A DNA stretch of 64,000 nt from NCBI RefSeq assembly GCF_024158915.1, contig NZ_JAMZGF010000014.1, positions 34,800-98,799 of the forward strand, given 5' to 3'. The notes under the pieces were generated by a model. That model searched no databases. It was not told where the DNA came from and saw nothing but the letters and a program-made list of their open reading frames with translations. Positions 9,671 through 18,850 of the stretch are shown here, piece after piece (the first letter of the stretch is position 1; the number at the start of each line of letters is the position of its first letter). The stretch is from Chryseobacterium sp. S0630. Lineage in GTDB: Bacteria > Bacteroidota > Bacteroidia > Flavobacteriales > Weeksellaceae. Position numbers and translations under genes: made by a program.

Positions 9671-12600
9671 TTAAATACATACCTGTTCTGTAATAGTGAC
9701 ATTATGCTGCTTGGCAGATACCAGAATTGATTTTGGATCTACTTCAATTAAAGATTGTCTTTGCAGGACATTATTCACAAATATTTTAATCTCATCAATG
9801 TAATCCACATAATACAACTGCTCCAGATAATTAACCAACTGATTAATATTCAGTTCCACATTAAAATCAATATTTTCAGAGTCTGTAAAAGCCCATGGCG
9901 ATATATATTTTTTAATATCTTCGTCCAGCTGCTTGAGGTAAAATGTTTCGTCATACTGCTCAAAGAACCTGACCTTTGTTTCTACTTTTGCTTCTTTATA
10001 ATTGGGATTAATGACCTGAGCTTTCACGTGCATTGTATTTAATTCATTTACATAATTTTGAATTTTATTCAATGAAGCACGGCTTACTCTCGGCTGATAG
10101 ACATCAAAAGCATTTTTATTTTTAATATTCGGAACCACCATCAGGGTTACATGGCCTGGTGCCATATATGAATTTTCGGAAGTATGATTTAAACATTTTA
10201 CTTTAAAGACTTCCGGGAATTCCTGTAATACCAAATGTTCGTAATCCCATTGGGTAATAGCTCTGTGCTTATGTCTTAATCGTTCACTTACCCGTCTGTA
10301 AAACTCTGTATCTGTTTCTTTGTACTTACCATCAAACGAGTTATAAGGCTGGCTGACAGATTTTACCTGAGGAACTCTGGTGATAAGCTTAGTAATGGTC
10401 TTCGCTTCCAGTCCGTTATTGAGGTGAGACAGGTCATTATCCTGATTCTGGAATGTTGCTAAAACAGCCTGAGTATAGATTCCCTGGATTTTGCATACGG
10501 CATCATAACTTCTTTGTGATCTGGCTCTGATCCAGACTAATCCGTCGGTAAATCTTGTATGGCTTTTATCGATATCTTTAGGTACTTTAAACTTTACAAT
10601 CCCTGATTCCAGAAACTTTCTGGTCTCGTTTTGCAGCATATAATCCGACAAACTTGTCCATGTATTGTTTGAAAGAATATTCCATTCTATAAATTCTTTT
10701 TCCAGAAAAGTATCCACTAAAGGATTTTCACTTCCTTCCAGCATTTGAATTAATAGTGAAACGGTAGTCTGAGGCATTGCTTCCAGACCGATGTACAATT
10801 CACCTCCGTTTTGGTGTACCGGTACAATGCTGTTGGTTTCGACTTCTTTTTCGTATTGACCGAACACGTCTTCGTGATACAGCTGTACTTCTTTATTTTT
10901 TGAAGCTTCTCCGGCAGATTCTTTTTCCAGGTACGAATACACATTTTCTTTCGCACTGTAATTCAACTCTATATCTTCCGCAAAAGGAATGTATGGCTCG
11001 TTGGGAATAAGTTTTTTAAAGGTCGGATTACTTGATAATGCCAATGTATACAGTTTAGGATATACATCCTGTAATGACGACTGGTTCAGTGTTACTCTGA
11101 TCGTCTCACTTGTTCCTGCTTTATTACTTGCATTATTTACGGAAAACTGGATTTTATAAGCGTCTTTTACTTTCGTGAATACATCAATATCATTAGCCTT
11201 TTCATACCAGATTTCCTTATCCAGCAAAGCAACATCTGCTTTGAAATAACCATCAGAACCTACGATTGATGAGCTTTTTAAGGCCTCAAAATCGGTTAAA
11301 CTGATGTTTTGATTTGGTTGGATAACATATCCGCTGTATAAATCTTTTATAGAATCCGGAGCATTTTTCCAATTGATCGTGATGTCTGCATTCTGCCATT
11401 TTTTGGAAAACAGTTCAGGACATTTGATATAGAAATTAGATCCTTTAACAGGTTGTGCGGTGAAAGGATAATAAGGCTTTTCTGAATTTAATGCCCCGTT
11501 GTCATTTTCCAGCTGAATAGATTTTACTCCTTTTACATCAACCGCTATTTCTATATTCTTTATTGATTTTTCTGAAAGAGCTTCATACAGATCATAGTAT
11601 TTTTCTCCTTCAATCATCAATCTTACTACAGGAAAGCTGGTTTGAAATGTTTCTGCCAACACTTCTTTATTGTATTTTACAACAGCCGGGAACTCTTTTT
11701 GTAATGTAATAGAAAGTTCTAATCTTTCTTCTTCGTTTTTAATACATGTTAAATCAGCACCTGATAACCATTCTTCCTCCCCGCTGCAAAGCACTTTGAT
11801 ATTATTTTTAATCTCTGTTTTTGAAAGGCTCTGTAATTTCTGGGTTGAGTTCTTATTAAAATCGATCTTAAGAGTAATGGTACGCTCACCTTCTTTTAAA
11901 TCAAGTAATGAGGATGCTATGGAAAAGCCCAGTTTGGCTTTTGGAAGTTCCTTATAAATCGATTTATTGGAAACGGTTTCATCAGAATTATATCCAAACG
12001 GCCACCAATAGTTGTTGTTTTCCGGCAATTTATCACCCAATCCGTCAGCAGAGTTGGCTACGGGAGCCATTTTCAGTTCTCTGTTTTCGACGTCATTTAA
12101 GAAACTTTTAATCTCAACTACTTTTGCCTGATTGGCTACAAGTTCATCACCTGTTTTGTAGATTCGTTTTTTGCCATTAGCATCTTTATTCCCATCCAGC
12201 AATGTTCCGGCTGGAATTCTTTCCTGAATCGCTTTTTTAGCGAGTTCAAAAATCACATAAACTTTGTCTGATTTGGCATCATTTTTCTCAATTTGAAGAA
12301 TTTCGTTATAATAGAAATCCAGGTGCCTTTTCGTCAGATTATTGAAGGCTTTTTTTGAGAAATCCAATAATTTTAAAAAGCAAACAAATAATGTCAGGTG
12401 AGGTGTCAGGCTGCTATCCTGTTCAAACTGGGACATAAGATCTGTAACCTGTTTTTTCATACTTTTATACTCAACGCTTTCTCTACGTGGGATAGCGTCG
12501 GCATCATCACCCAGGAAGAAGTTTCCCCACTTTCCTTTTGGTTTTGTATTATCATCTTTGTCAAAATAGTTTACACGTTGAGCAAAATTGTTTGCGAATA

Positions 12601-12721
12601 ATAGCCAGTCAAACAAATCGAAATCGTGTAACTCAAGATTCCCAGGATCTAGTTCTGCTAAAAAGCGCTGCATTTGTGATTTTCCTTCACGATAATGTGA
12701 AAATGTATCTGTTTTTTTCAT
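9671..12721 (-). CDS. eCIS baseplate J-like protein, Afp11/Pvc11-like
   Basis: A 1016-aa protein. The C-terminal third contains the baseplate J/gp6-like signature: a TDTEFYRRVSERLRHKHRAI segment near residue 800, then DYEHLVLQEFPEVFKVKCLN, and a long beta/helix tail with the VNELNTMHVKAQVINP motif typical of J-like wedge proteins. In Afp/PVC particles this protein joins gp25 to the baseplate ring and clamps the sheath to the spike complex. It lies between gp25 upstream (89-base gap) and the Afp12-like gene downstream (24-base gap), the canonical order. No signal peptide or membrane segment is seen. The central region (about 200-700) is not recognisable to me, but its length matches Afp11 proteins. 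Confidence 0.85.
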   Translation of the reverse strand: MKKTDTFSHYREGKSQMQRFLAELDPGNLELHDFDLFDWLLFANNFAQRVNYFDKDDNTKPKGKWGNFFLGDDADAIPRRESVEYKSMKKQVTDLMSQFEQDSSLTPHLTLFVCFLKLLDFSKKAFNNLTKRHLDFYYNEILQIEKNDAKSDKVYVIFELAKKAIQERIPAGTLLDGNKDANGKKRIYKTGDELVANQAKVVEIKSFLNDVENRELKMAPVANSADGLGDKLPENNNYWWPFGYNSDETVSNKSIYKELPKAKLGFSIASSLLDLKEGERTITLKIDFNKNSTQKLQSLSKTEIKNNIKVLCSGEEEWLSGADLTCIKNEEERLELSITLQKEFPAVVKYNKEVLAETFQTSFPVVRLMIEGEKYYDLYEALSEKSIKNIEIAVDVKGVKSIQLENDNGALNSEKPYYPFTAQPVKGSNFYIKCPELFSKKWQNADITINWKNAPDSIKDLYSGYVIQPNQNISLTDFEALKSSSIVGSDGYFKADVALLDKEIWYEKANDIDVFTKVKDAYKIQFSVNNASNKAGTSETIRVTLNQSSLQDVYPKLYTLALSSNPTFKKLIPNEPYIPFAEDIELNYSAKENVYSYLEKESAGEASKNKEVQLYHEDVFGQYEKEVETNSIVPVHQNGGELYIGLEAMPQTTVSLLIQMLEGSENPLVDTFLEKEFIEWNILSNNTWTSLSDYMLQNETRKFLESGIVKFKVPKDIDKSHTRFTDGLVWIRARSQRSYDAVCKIQGIYTQAVLATFQNQDNDLSHLNNGLEAKTITKLITRVPQVKSVSQPYNSFDGKYKETDTEFYRRVSERLRHKHRAITQWDYEHLVLQEFPEVFKVKCLNHTSENSYMAPGHVTLMVVPNIKNKNAFDVYQPRVSRASLNKIQNYVNELNTMHVKAQVINPNYKEAKVETKVRFFEQYDETFYLKQLDEDIKKYISPWAFTDSENIDFNVELNINQLVNYLEQLYYVDYIDEIKIFVNNVLQRQSLIEVDPKSILVSAKQHNVTITEQVCI

Positions 12722-12810
12722 TTGTTTATATTTATCTTTCTATGGTCAGATGCAATACTTATTGTAGTGTTTGGTAGTATTCAAAATGGCTACAGACATC
12801 CCGTAATTCA

Positions 12811-13221
12811 TTATATTTCGGTAGCTTCTCCTTTGTAAAAAGGGAAAACCATATTGCTTCTTGTATTAGTATTTCTTACTTCGTAGTCTACTTGTATTAA
12901 AACTTCGCCCTGAAGTTCTTCCTGGGTATCAATTTCAATACTTAGAATATTGATTCTGGGCTCATGATATAAAATAGCACGCTCCACGATTCCTTTCATT
13001 TGGGTAATCAGCGTTAAGTCCAGAGGTTTAAAGAGCATTTCCTGCAAGTCACACCCGTAGTTTGGGAACATGACACGTTCGCCAGGGCGTGTTGACAGTA
13101 AAATCTTAAGGCTGTTGTTGATGTCTTCCACATCTGTGGTCATGGCCAGTTTTCCTTCAGTCTCATTAAACTCAGGCGGAAAACTCCAGCCTGTTCCTAA
13201 AAAATCTGTATTTATTTTCAT
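12811..13221 (-). CDS. gp25/GPW-like baseplate wedge protein (Afp9-like)
   Basis: A 136-aa protein with the usual gp25 length and motifs: FLGTGWSFPP at the N-terminus, DINNSLKILLSTRPGERVM (the conserved I-xx-LLxTxPGER core), and FPNYGCDLQEMLF. In phages, T6SS and eCIS this small protein sits in the baseplate wedge and nucleates sheath assembly. The Glu in PGER, conserved in the family, is present. It is followed by the baseplate J-like gene, its usual partner. A 154-base gap separates it from the PAAR gene upstream, larger than most gaps in the operon; I see no convincing promoter or terminator in that gap. Confidence 0.93.
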   Translation of the reverse strand: MKINTDFLGTGWSFPPEFNETEGKLAMTTDVEDINNSLKILLSTRPGERVMFPNYGCDLQEMLFKPLDLTLITQMKGIVERAILYHEPRINILSIEIDTQEELQGEVLIQVDYEVRNTNTRSNMVFPFYKGEATEI

Positions 13222-13375
13222 ACGTTATTTGTTATATTGAATGTTCACATCTTGCATCTGTAGCATAGAGTTTTTGGTTATTCTAACCGTTTTATTATTG
13301 ATGTTTTACATTTTTATGCTGAGTCAGATTCTATGTATATGGAGCTTATGATGGTATTCAAAGCTGCCTTCCCTA

Positions 13376-13666
13376 TTATCCGCCTATTAAAACAGTAGCA
13401 TCACCTGCGGTTATTACCCCTCCATGAGCGGTAGAATCTCCCATTCTTGCGGCGGGTTTCCCGCCTATCAAAACGCTTGAAGATCCTGACGCAATGGTGT
13501 CCGGTGGCCCTGTACATACTGCTTTATCTCCTTGTCTTGCTGCGGGCATTCCGCCAATAAGTACTGTGGGTTCTCCTGCGGGTATGATAGGACCTCCTAC
13601 ATGGGGAACTGTTCCTGTTACCATAGGACAGGTATGCATATCTGTAATTCTTGCTGCCGGTTTCAT
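13376..13666 (-). CDS. PAAR-domain spike tip protein (Afp10-like)
   Basis: A 96-aa PAAR protein that caps the VgrG-like spike and sharpens its tip. PAAR-type repeats are directly visible: KPAARITD at the start, MPAARQGDKAVCTGP in the middle and KPAARMGDSTAHGG later, each followed by a VLIGG strand. His and Cys residues that bind the tip metal ion (HTCP near residue 12, AVCTG near 50, AHGG near 80) are present. It follows the spike gene after only 5 bases, so spike and tip are co-translated. There is no C-terminal extension, so it is a plain tip rather than a PAAR-effector fusion; cargo must load elsewhere, probably in the tube lumen. Confidence 0.95.
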   Translation of the reverse strand: MKPAARITDMHTCPMVTGTVPHVGGPIIPAGEPTVLIGGMPAARQGDKAVCTGPPDTIASGSSSVLIGGKPAARMGDSTAHGGVITAGDATVLIGG

Positions 13667-13671
13667 AATTA

Positions 13672-15417
13672 TTAATTAATTTTAACTTGAGATCCTTTTA
13701 CTACGGTTACTGCTCCAGATTTAAGCTCTGAACCTGAACTTCCTTCTGCTTTGAACTGAGCGCTTGCTTTTACATTGATATTCTTTCCTTCCATATTGAT
13801 ATCGCCCTTTGCTTTGATCTTGATGTCTTTCCCGCTTTCCATACTAATACCATCTTTGTTAAGGGTAAGAATATTAGAATGTTCATCTTCGATTTTAATA
13901 ACATCCGCATCTTCATCTACGATCACTTTTTTGCCTTTTGGGGTTTCAAGCGTATAGGAAATTTTATCATCATTAAAGATCATTTTCATTTCGCTTCGGG
14001 TCACAAATCCTTTTTCGTGGTTATCATCAGAAGCTACAATGGGAGCCGGTTTTGCACTGCTGTTCAGCATTCCAAGTACCACGGCATCATTGGGATCGTC
14101 ATTAATAAATCCGATAATGACTTCGTCTCCGATTTCCGGCCTGAAGAATGATCCTCTGTTTTCTCCGGCATCAAGGGTGGCTATTCTTGCCCAAATCCCT
14201 TCTTCTTCGTTATTGATGATAGGAATCTGCACTAAAATTCTATCTTCTCCGTCCGGATCTGATTCCAACTGAGACACTACTCCTACATGTAATCCGCTTA
14301 TGGCAGGAATAATTCCTGAACCTGGCATTTCACTTACATCATAGGTTTCTGAGAACCATGTTGGAGAAAGTCCGAACTGAGCGTCTACCAGCCAATTTCC
14401 TTCAGCAATTTCATGGCGGACACCGGTTACGTATATTTTCCCGTTGAATCGGTTTCCAACGCCTTGAAGGGTTAATGAAACTCCCGGTTTCACAGATGGA
14501 ATTCCCTGGAATTTTACTCTTCCTCTTGTTTTGGCTAATTGCTGGAAGGTTGCTTTGGCATCGCCCCATTCCTGAAGCTCACCCTGAGTGAGGTTTCCAC
14601 CATGTTTAAGCTGCAGGTCTTCGATTCCGAAAACATCTGCTAAATCACCTGATGAAAGATTTCCGTTGAGGTTGATGGCAGGATCCTGAGCTTCTACTTC
14701 AGTCAGTTCCTGATCGGTATAGCTCCATGTTTTGGCTGTAATTTTGTTGAACTGGTCTCTGGCGTCAATTTCTCCGTCAAATTCATGTACAGATGACCCG
14801 TAAACTACTGTTTCTACGGCTTCACCACTAAAATCAGGTTTAGCGATTTTGATGGTTCCATCTTCCACCGAACAAAGTTTACCGTTGGCCTGCGCTCTGG
14901 TGAGCATAAAATCCCAATCAGAAGCCTGATACTGAACCAATTCCTTGTGCGAATTTGAAGTTGTTTCAACATCGGCAGTAAGTCCGTTATTACCAACCAA
15001 TTCTTCAATAACATCACTGTCTGTGCTTTCGTAGAAATATTTGCTTTTTCTTCCTAAGGTCATTTTTACAGCCTTATCTCTGCATTCTACAATCAGGTAA
15101 GAAGAGCCATTTCTGATTTTGATATTGTGCTTTACAACAACTCCTTTAAAAATGGTTTCCTCTTCAGAATGGTATCCAGCGGTGATCTCAATTTCTTTTC
15201 CGGGAATTAACAGATCTTCATTACTGAGCTTGAAATCCTGCTCCGGTACACTTCCGTCTAAAATAACAATGCGGGCATAAGGAATTCTGTTGAATTCTTT
15301 TTCCACGATAATGTTTTTCACTCCGTACTTCCCCGGCAGCTCTGTGCCTCCAGACATCACCTTATAGGTAACTAAATCTGGATTTTTTGCTGTTTGTATG
15401 TATCCGCTATTATTCAT
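13672..15417 (-). CDS. VgrG/gp27-gp5-like spike protein (Afp8-like)
   Basis: A 581-aa central spike protein. The first 350 or so residues have the gp27/phage GPD-like fold (tube-like domains, e.g. NIIVEKEFNRIPYARIVILD). Around 375-460 there is an OB-fold of the gp5/baseplate V type with GIWARIATLDAGENRGSFF and PEIGDEVIIGF motifs, the hallmark of VgrG. The C-terminal 100 residues are a repetitive beta-helix (VIKIEDEHSNILTLNKDG, then GKDIKIKAKGDINMEG and GKNINVKASAQFKAEG) ending in GAVTVVKGSQVKIN, a typical spike tip that receives PAAR. It begins 1 base after the LysM gene and is followed closely by PAAR. No enzymatic extension is present. Confidence 0.95.
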   Translation of the reverse strand: MNNSGYIQTAKNPDLVTYKVMSGGTELPGKYGVKNIIVEKEFNRIPYARIVILDGSVPEQDFKLSNEDLLIPGKEIEITAGYHSEEETIFKGVVVKHNIKIRNGSSYLIVECRDKAVKMTLGRKSKYFYESTDSDVIEELVGNNGLTADVETTSNSHKELVQYQASDWDFMLTRAQANGKLCSVEDGTIKIAKPDFSGEAVETVVYGSSVHEFDGEIDARDQFNKITAKTWSYTDQELTEVEAQDPAINLNGNLSSGDLADVFGIEDLQLKHGGNLTQGELQEWGDAKATFQQLAKTRGRVKFQGIPSVKPGVSLTLQGVGNRFNGKIYVTGVRHEIAEGNWLVDAQFGLSPTWFSETYDVSEMPGSGIIPAISGLHVGVVSQLESDPDGEDRILVQIPIINNEEEGIWARIATLDAGENRGSFFRPEIGDEVIIGFINDDPNDAVVLGMLNSSAKPAPIVASDDNHEKGFVTRSEMKMIFNDDKISYTLETPKGKKVIVDEDADVIKIEDEHSNILTLNKDGISMESGKDIKIKAKGDINMEGKNINVKASAQFKAEGSSGSELKSGAVTVVKGSQVKIN

Positions 15418-15418
15418 G

Positions 15419-16153
15419 TTATGAAACTTTTTCTAATGGCGGAAAGAATAATTCCTGCCCTGGTTTTAGCTGTCTGAAATTGACAAGATTATTTACTTTA
15501 GCTACCTCCAGATAGTATTTGGAATCTCCGTAAATTCTTTCGGTCATTAAGGGCAATGTATCGCCAGCTTGTACTGTTCTTTTATGGGTAAGATCCGGAG
15601 AAGAAGTTTTTACAGTTCTTGCTGCAAGTTCCTTACTCACTGCTCCTGCAAATGTTGCTTTTCCTACAGCTCTCAGAGGAGTTCCATCATTATTAAATAA
15701 TTTATAATCTATTGTAAATTCAGTCAAAACCCCTTTAAATTCAAATTCTCCCCAGATAATTATAACATTGTACGGTTTATGAATCGAACCATTATAATTT
15801 CCGGTAGCTACATAAAACTCAGCTAATTGATCTTCTACCGCTTTTTTACTGAAAGGATTTCTTTTTCCTAAGCCTTCCTTTATTTTATTGATAAGCTTAT
15901 TACCAGAATTGGCTTCTGTTACGCCTGTACCGTCAAATAAAAATTCCAGTTGTAAGGATTGAGGAGCTGCATTGATGTATTTTGGATCTGTAGCACTGGT
16001 TCCAGGTTCCTGTGTCGTATTATATTCATTTTTACGTGTAAAAGAGAAACCTGTCGGATTAATAAGAGCCACAAAAGCAGTACTACTAATCATTCTCCCA
16101 TATGTAGAATCTTCGTACGTTCCTATCTTTATTTTTTTTATTTCGCCTCTCAT
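15419..16153 (-). CDS. LysM-domain tube/spike adaptor (Afp7/gp53-like)
   Basis: A 244-aa protein of the gp53/Afp7 type, which links the tube initiator to the spike hub. The N-terminal 180 residues form the CIS-specific domain, starting KKIKIGTYED and containing LINPTGFSFTRKNEY. The C-terminal LysM-like fold (about 187-240) reads TVQAGDTLPLMTERIYGDSK then LEVAKVNNLVNFRQLKPGQEL. Its start codon shares its first base with the stop codon of the upstream 53-aa gene (TAATG), so translation is coupled. It is followed by the spike gene with 1 base between. Here LysM is structural rather than cell-wall binding, as known for this family. Confidence 0.92.
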   Translation of the reverse strand: MRGEIKKIKIGTYEDSTYGRMISSTAFVALINPTGFSFTRKNEYNTTQEPGTSATDPKYINAAPQSLQLEFLFDGTGVTEANSGNKLINKIKEGLGKRNPFSKKAVEDQLAEFYVATGNYNGSIHKPYNVIIIWGEFEFKGVLTEFTIDYKLFNNDGTPLRAVGKATFAGAVSKELAARTVKTSSPDLTHKRTVQAGDTLPLMTERIYGDSKYYLEVAKVNNLVNFRQLKPGQELFFPPLEKVS

Positions 16154-16314
16154 TATCTTTCTTTTTTACGGTGTTCTATCTTTGCTGCCTGTTCTACACT
16201 TTCGTTGATGGCGCGCATGAGCTGTGCTTCATCTACCGATGTTGCGGTTGTAGTTGCTTCTGCTTTTTCGTCCACATTTATTTTAATGTGAAGCTCTTTT
16301 ATTTCTATTGGCAT
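16153..16314 (-). CDS. Small DUF5908-like eCIS protein (Afp6-like position)
   Basis: A 53-aa reading frame found by translating the gap between the third tube gene and the LysM gene. It starts MPIEIKELHIKINV, then an acidic, Thr/Ala-rich linker, then a helical, basic C-terminus ending HRKKER. The opening beta-strand motif (IEIKELxIKxNV) is the signature of the DUF5908 small proteins found at this spot in many eCIS clusters. Its TAA stop overlaps the next ATG by one base, which supports real coupled translation. Its precise role is unknown; by position it may help assemble the tube initiator or hub. It is too short for most ORF filters and easily missed. Confidence 0.82.
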   Translation of the reverse strand: MPIEIKELHIKINVDEKAEATTTATSVDEAQLMRAINESVEQAAKIEHRKKER

Positions 16315-16517
16315 TTCGTTTGTTTTTTAATGATCATTAATATTCAAAACACTAATAACCAATGATTTAACATGTTTATTTGAAAAAATCCAAGCACATA
16401 AAGGCTGTGTTCAGTCTCTGTTATAGACCAATCTGTTGTTTTTTTATGAAAAAAAGATTTGGGTAAAATTTATCTTTAAACTAACACACGCTCAAGTGCT
16501 TAGATTTGATTTAGAAA

Positions 16518-16985
16518 TTACAAGCCTAAGCTTGCTAACGATGAGGGTATTGTGAAATATCTATATTTCAGTTCTATTGTTTCAATAGCAAGTTTGCTTT
16601 CTTCTGCGTTGAATTCGGATACTTCCCATCTTACGGGGTATGCTCCCACTACATTCCAAACCATTAGAGGTGCTGTAGACTGAATCCCGCCTGAAAGAGT
16701 AATGATCAGGTCTCTGGGTTCAAACTGGAAGTTTTCCATCGCATTTCTACACCAGCTTATCAATCCGGAACTTACGATTAACCCACGCTTAAGAACTAAA
16801 TTAGGATATTTGGGTCTCAAAGGAAGTTGGTGTGTAAACCTGTTTTCGCCTCCTTCGGCATATTCTTCAGTTCCAATTTCTGTTGATAAACCAGATATAG
16901 ATTGAAATCTGGAGTCAATACCCTCTGTTGTTGAAATCCCATTAACAATAAAAGAGAAACTGGTTGGAGGATATAAAACTGCCAT
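16518..16985 (-). CDS. Tube initiator-type inner tube protein (Afp5-like)
   Basis: A 155-aa Hcp-like tube protein, divergent from the two identical 143-aa tube proteins upstream. It carries the family pattern: FSFIVNGI near the start, a ISGLSTEIGTEEYAEGGEN loop, RPKYPNLVLKRGL, and a C-terminal LAIETIELKYRYF strand. In Afp and PVC the third tube protein (Afp5) forms the first ring that attaches the tube to the spike, and it is encoded last of the tube genes, as here. It begins 2 bases after the upstream tube gene. Downstream lies a 203-base gap in which I see no gene or clear terminator on the coding strand. Confidence 0.9.
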   Translation of the reverse strand: MAVLYPPTSFSFIVNGISTTEGIDSRFQSISGLSTEIGTEEYAEGGENRFTHQLPLRPKYPNLVLKRGLIVSSGLISWCRNAMENFQFEPRDLIITLSGGIQSTAPLMVWNVVGAYPVRWEVSEFNAEESKLAIETIELKYRYFTIPSSLASLGL

Positions 16986-16987
16986 GA

Positions 16988-17419
16988 TTAGTTATTTTCA
17001 ATAGTTAATCCTTCGTGTGCAATTTCTAAGGTTTCGATAGCCACCTCATTACCTTCAGCTTTCAGGTCTGTTGATTGCAATTTAAGCGGGAATGCATTTT
17101 TCACTTTCCACGTTACTGCAGGAGCTCCTGTTTCATCCAGAAGGGAGATCGTGATAGATCTGCGTTCTACTGTACTTAGCTGAATGCTTTGGAACCAATC
17201 GAAATATTCATTATCAGTTTTGAAAGTTCCTCTTTTTAAGGTAATGTTACTGAAAGTTTTCATTCCAGGCATTTTAATCTTACTAAAGTCAGGACTTGCG
17301 CCATGTCTGTATTCAATTAAAGCTGCTTCAACATTTAAACCGCTGACTTCCTGAAATCCTACTTTTGTTCCTCCCCAATCTACTTCAAAGGCAAACTTTA
17401 CTAATGGATATGTACTCAT
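16988..17419 (-). CDS. Inner tube protein, copy 2 (Afp1-like)
   Basis: A 143-aa Hcp-like major tube protein. Motifs: VKFAFEVDWGGTKVGFQEVS, LIEYRHGASPDFSKIKMPG, NITLKRGTFKTDNEYFDW and NEVAIETLEIAHEGLTIEN. Stacked hexamers form the inner tube that holds cargo and is propelled by sheath contraction. Its amino-acid sequence is identical to that of the other 143-aa tube gene at 18851-19282, while the DNA differs at about 19 positions by hand alignment, all silent. It follows the 457-aa sheath gene with a 34-base gap. The sheath-tube pair appears to be a duplicated two-gene unit. Confidence 0.95.
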   Translation of the reverse strand: MSTYPLVKFAFEVDWGGTKVGFQEVSGLNVEAALIEYRHGASPDFSKIKMPGMKTFSNITLKRGTFKTDNEYFDWFQSIQLSTVERRSITISLLDETGAPAVTWKVKNAFPLKLQSTDLKAEGNEVAIETLEIAHEGLTIENN

Positions 17420-17453
17420 AATATTTTTATATTTAATTGTTATTTAATTGATT

Positions 17454-18827
17454 TTATGCTTCCTGTAATTTGTGTGAAAAACGTAACACGATAAATTCAG
17501 CAGGACGAACTGCAGCCATACCGATTTCGATGTTCATTCTTCCTTCTAAAATATCCTGAGCAGACATTGTTTTGTGCAGACCAACGCTTACATAATACGC
17601 TTCTTCCGGCTTGCTTCCTGCTAATGCACCGTCTCTCCACTGCTGATCAAGGAAATTCTCAATCATAGCCTGTACACGAACCCATGTATTGGCAGTATTC
17701 GGTTCAAAAACGAAACGTTCTGTAGCTTTCTTTACAGACTCTTCTACCATGTTGAAGAATCTACGTACAGGCACATATTTCCACTCATTACTGTTTCCGT
17801 CTAATGTTCTTGCTCCCCACACTAATGTTCCTTTTCCTGTAAAAGTTCTGATTGCGTTGATTGATTTTCCTGCTACTGCATCTACGTTCAATCCTTCTTG
17901 CTCTTCATGAGAAATTTTCGCTACAGGTGCCAGTACATTGCTGATTGCTAAGTTGGCAGGCGCTTTCCATACTCCGGAAGTACTGTCTACTTTAGCATAA
18001 ATTCCAGCCATTGATGAAGATGGAGCCAATACCACTCTTTTAGAGGCAATGACTACCTGAGCCTGATTGTACAATGCTGAACTTTTTGATTTCAACCATG
18101 CTAAATTATTTTCATTCTGAGGCATTGTAACGTCTACAAGTGCTCCTGCAGCATTGATTTCTTTATAGCTATCAATTTTAACGTCTTTATCATCAAAGCT
18201 ATAGCTTAATACTGTTTCTAATTTTGGATAATATGCAGCTCCATATTTTAATCCCGTAGCATTTACTCCGGCTCTAAAAGCAGCAGCATCTTCAAAAACA
18301 TCCATAATAACGAATCTGTCTTTCAAGTCTTCTGCCTGATCCAAAGCTTTATTGTATAGCTTATAAGCGTCTGCTCCTAGACCTTCAGCATCCGGGAAAA
18401 CGATAAGTGTTGGTTCGTCTTCTTTTTCTAAGGATTTTAATCCAAACCATAAACCGCCAGCAACAGTTTCTGTTCCTAAGGCAGGAGTTTTATCATAATC
18501 TGCCACTGAAACAACATAACATGGACCTCCACCATTGGCAAAGTACATTTGCATCGCATAATGCATTTTATAAGGACTTAGTTTGGCGTTGTCTACTTTT
18601 GCTGTTACCACAGTATCTTCAATCGAAATAGAGATTGCTGTTTTTTCATTTTTTGCTCCTCCAAAAATGGTTTCATATTCCAACATAGAAGAGATTCTTG
18701 TCGGTTCATTTCTTGGTCCTTTATCTGTATGTCCGATAAAAGCAGGGATAGCCGTTTCTACTTGTGCTACAGAGGGTGGGAATTTCGCAATTTCTTCTAC
18801 GTAAACTCCAGGTGTTTTGTAATTCAT
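17454..18827 (-). CDS. Contractile sheath protein 3 (compact form)
   Basis: A 457-aa sheath protein and the shortest of the three. It begins NYKTPGVYVEEIAKFPPSVA, the usual phage-tail-sheath start (TPGVYVEE), includes AIPAFIGHTDKGP, KMHYAMQMYFANGGGPCYVV and DRFVIMDVFED, and ends with a conserved C-terminal domain: GKGTLVWGARTLDGNSNEWK, RRFFNMVEESVKKATERFVF, NFLDQQWRDGALAG and GMAAVRPAEFIVL. Its C-terminal 190 residues are nearly identical to sheath 2. Sheath rings wrap the tube and contract to fire it. It lacks both insertion domains seen in the other sheath copies, so it probably represents the basic shaft subunit. Confidence 0.95.
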   Translation of the reverse strand: MNYKTPGVYVEEIAKFPPSVAQVETAIPAFIGHTDKGPRNEPTRISSMLEYETIFGGAKNEKTAISISIEDTVVTAKVDNAKLSPYKMHYAMQMYFANGGGPCYVVSVADYDKTPALGTETVAGGLWFGLKSLEKEDEPTLIVFPDAEGLGADAYKLYNKALDQAEDLKDRFVIMDVFEDAAAFRAGVNATGLKYGAAYYPKLETVLSYSFDDKDVKIDSYKEINAAGALVDVTMPQNENNLAWLKSKSSALYNQAQVVIASKRVVLAPSSSMAGIYAKVDSTSGVWKAPANLAISNVLAPVAKISHEEQEGLNVDAVAGKSINAIRTFTGKGTLVWGARTLDGNSNEWKYVPVRRFFNMVEESVKKATERFVFEPNTANTWVRVQAMIENFLDQQWRDGALAGSKPEEAYYVSVGLHKTMSAQDILEGRMNIEIGMAAVRPAEFIVLRFSHKLQEA

Positions 18828-18850
18828 TTGTTAAAAATTTAAAGTTAATA

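Noticed and set aside
10750..11010. Overlapping frames on both strands inside the baseplate J-like gene
   Set aside because: Shadows of a clear coding region; composition unlike protein.
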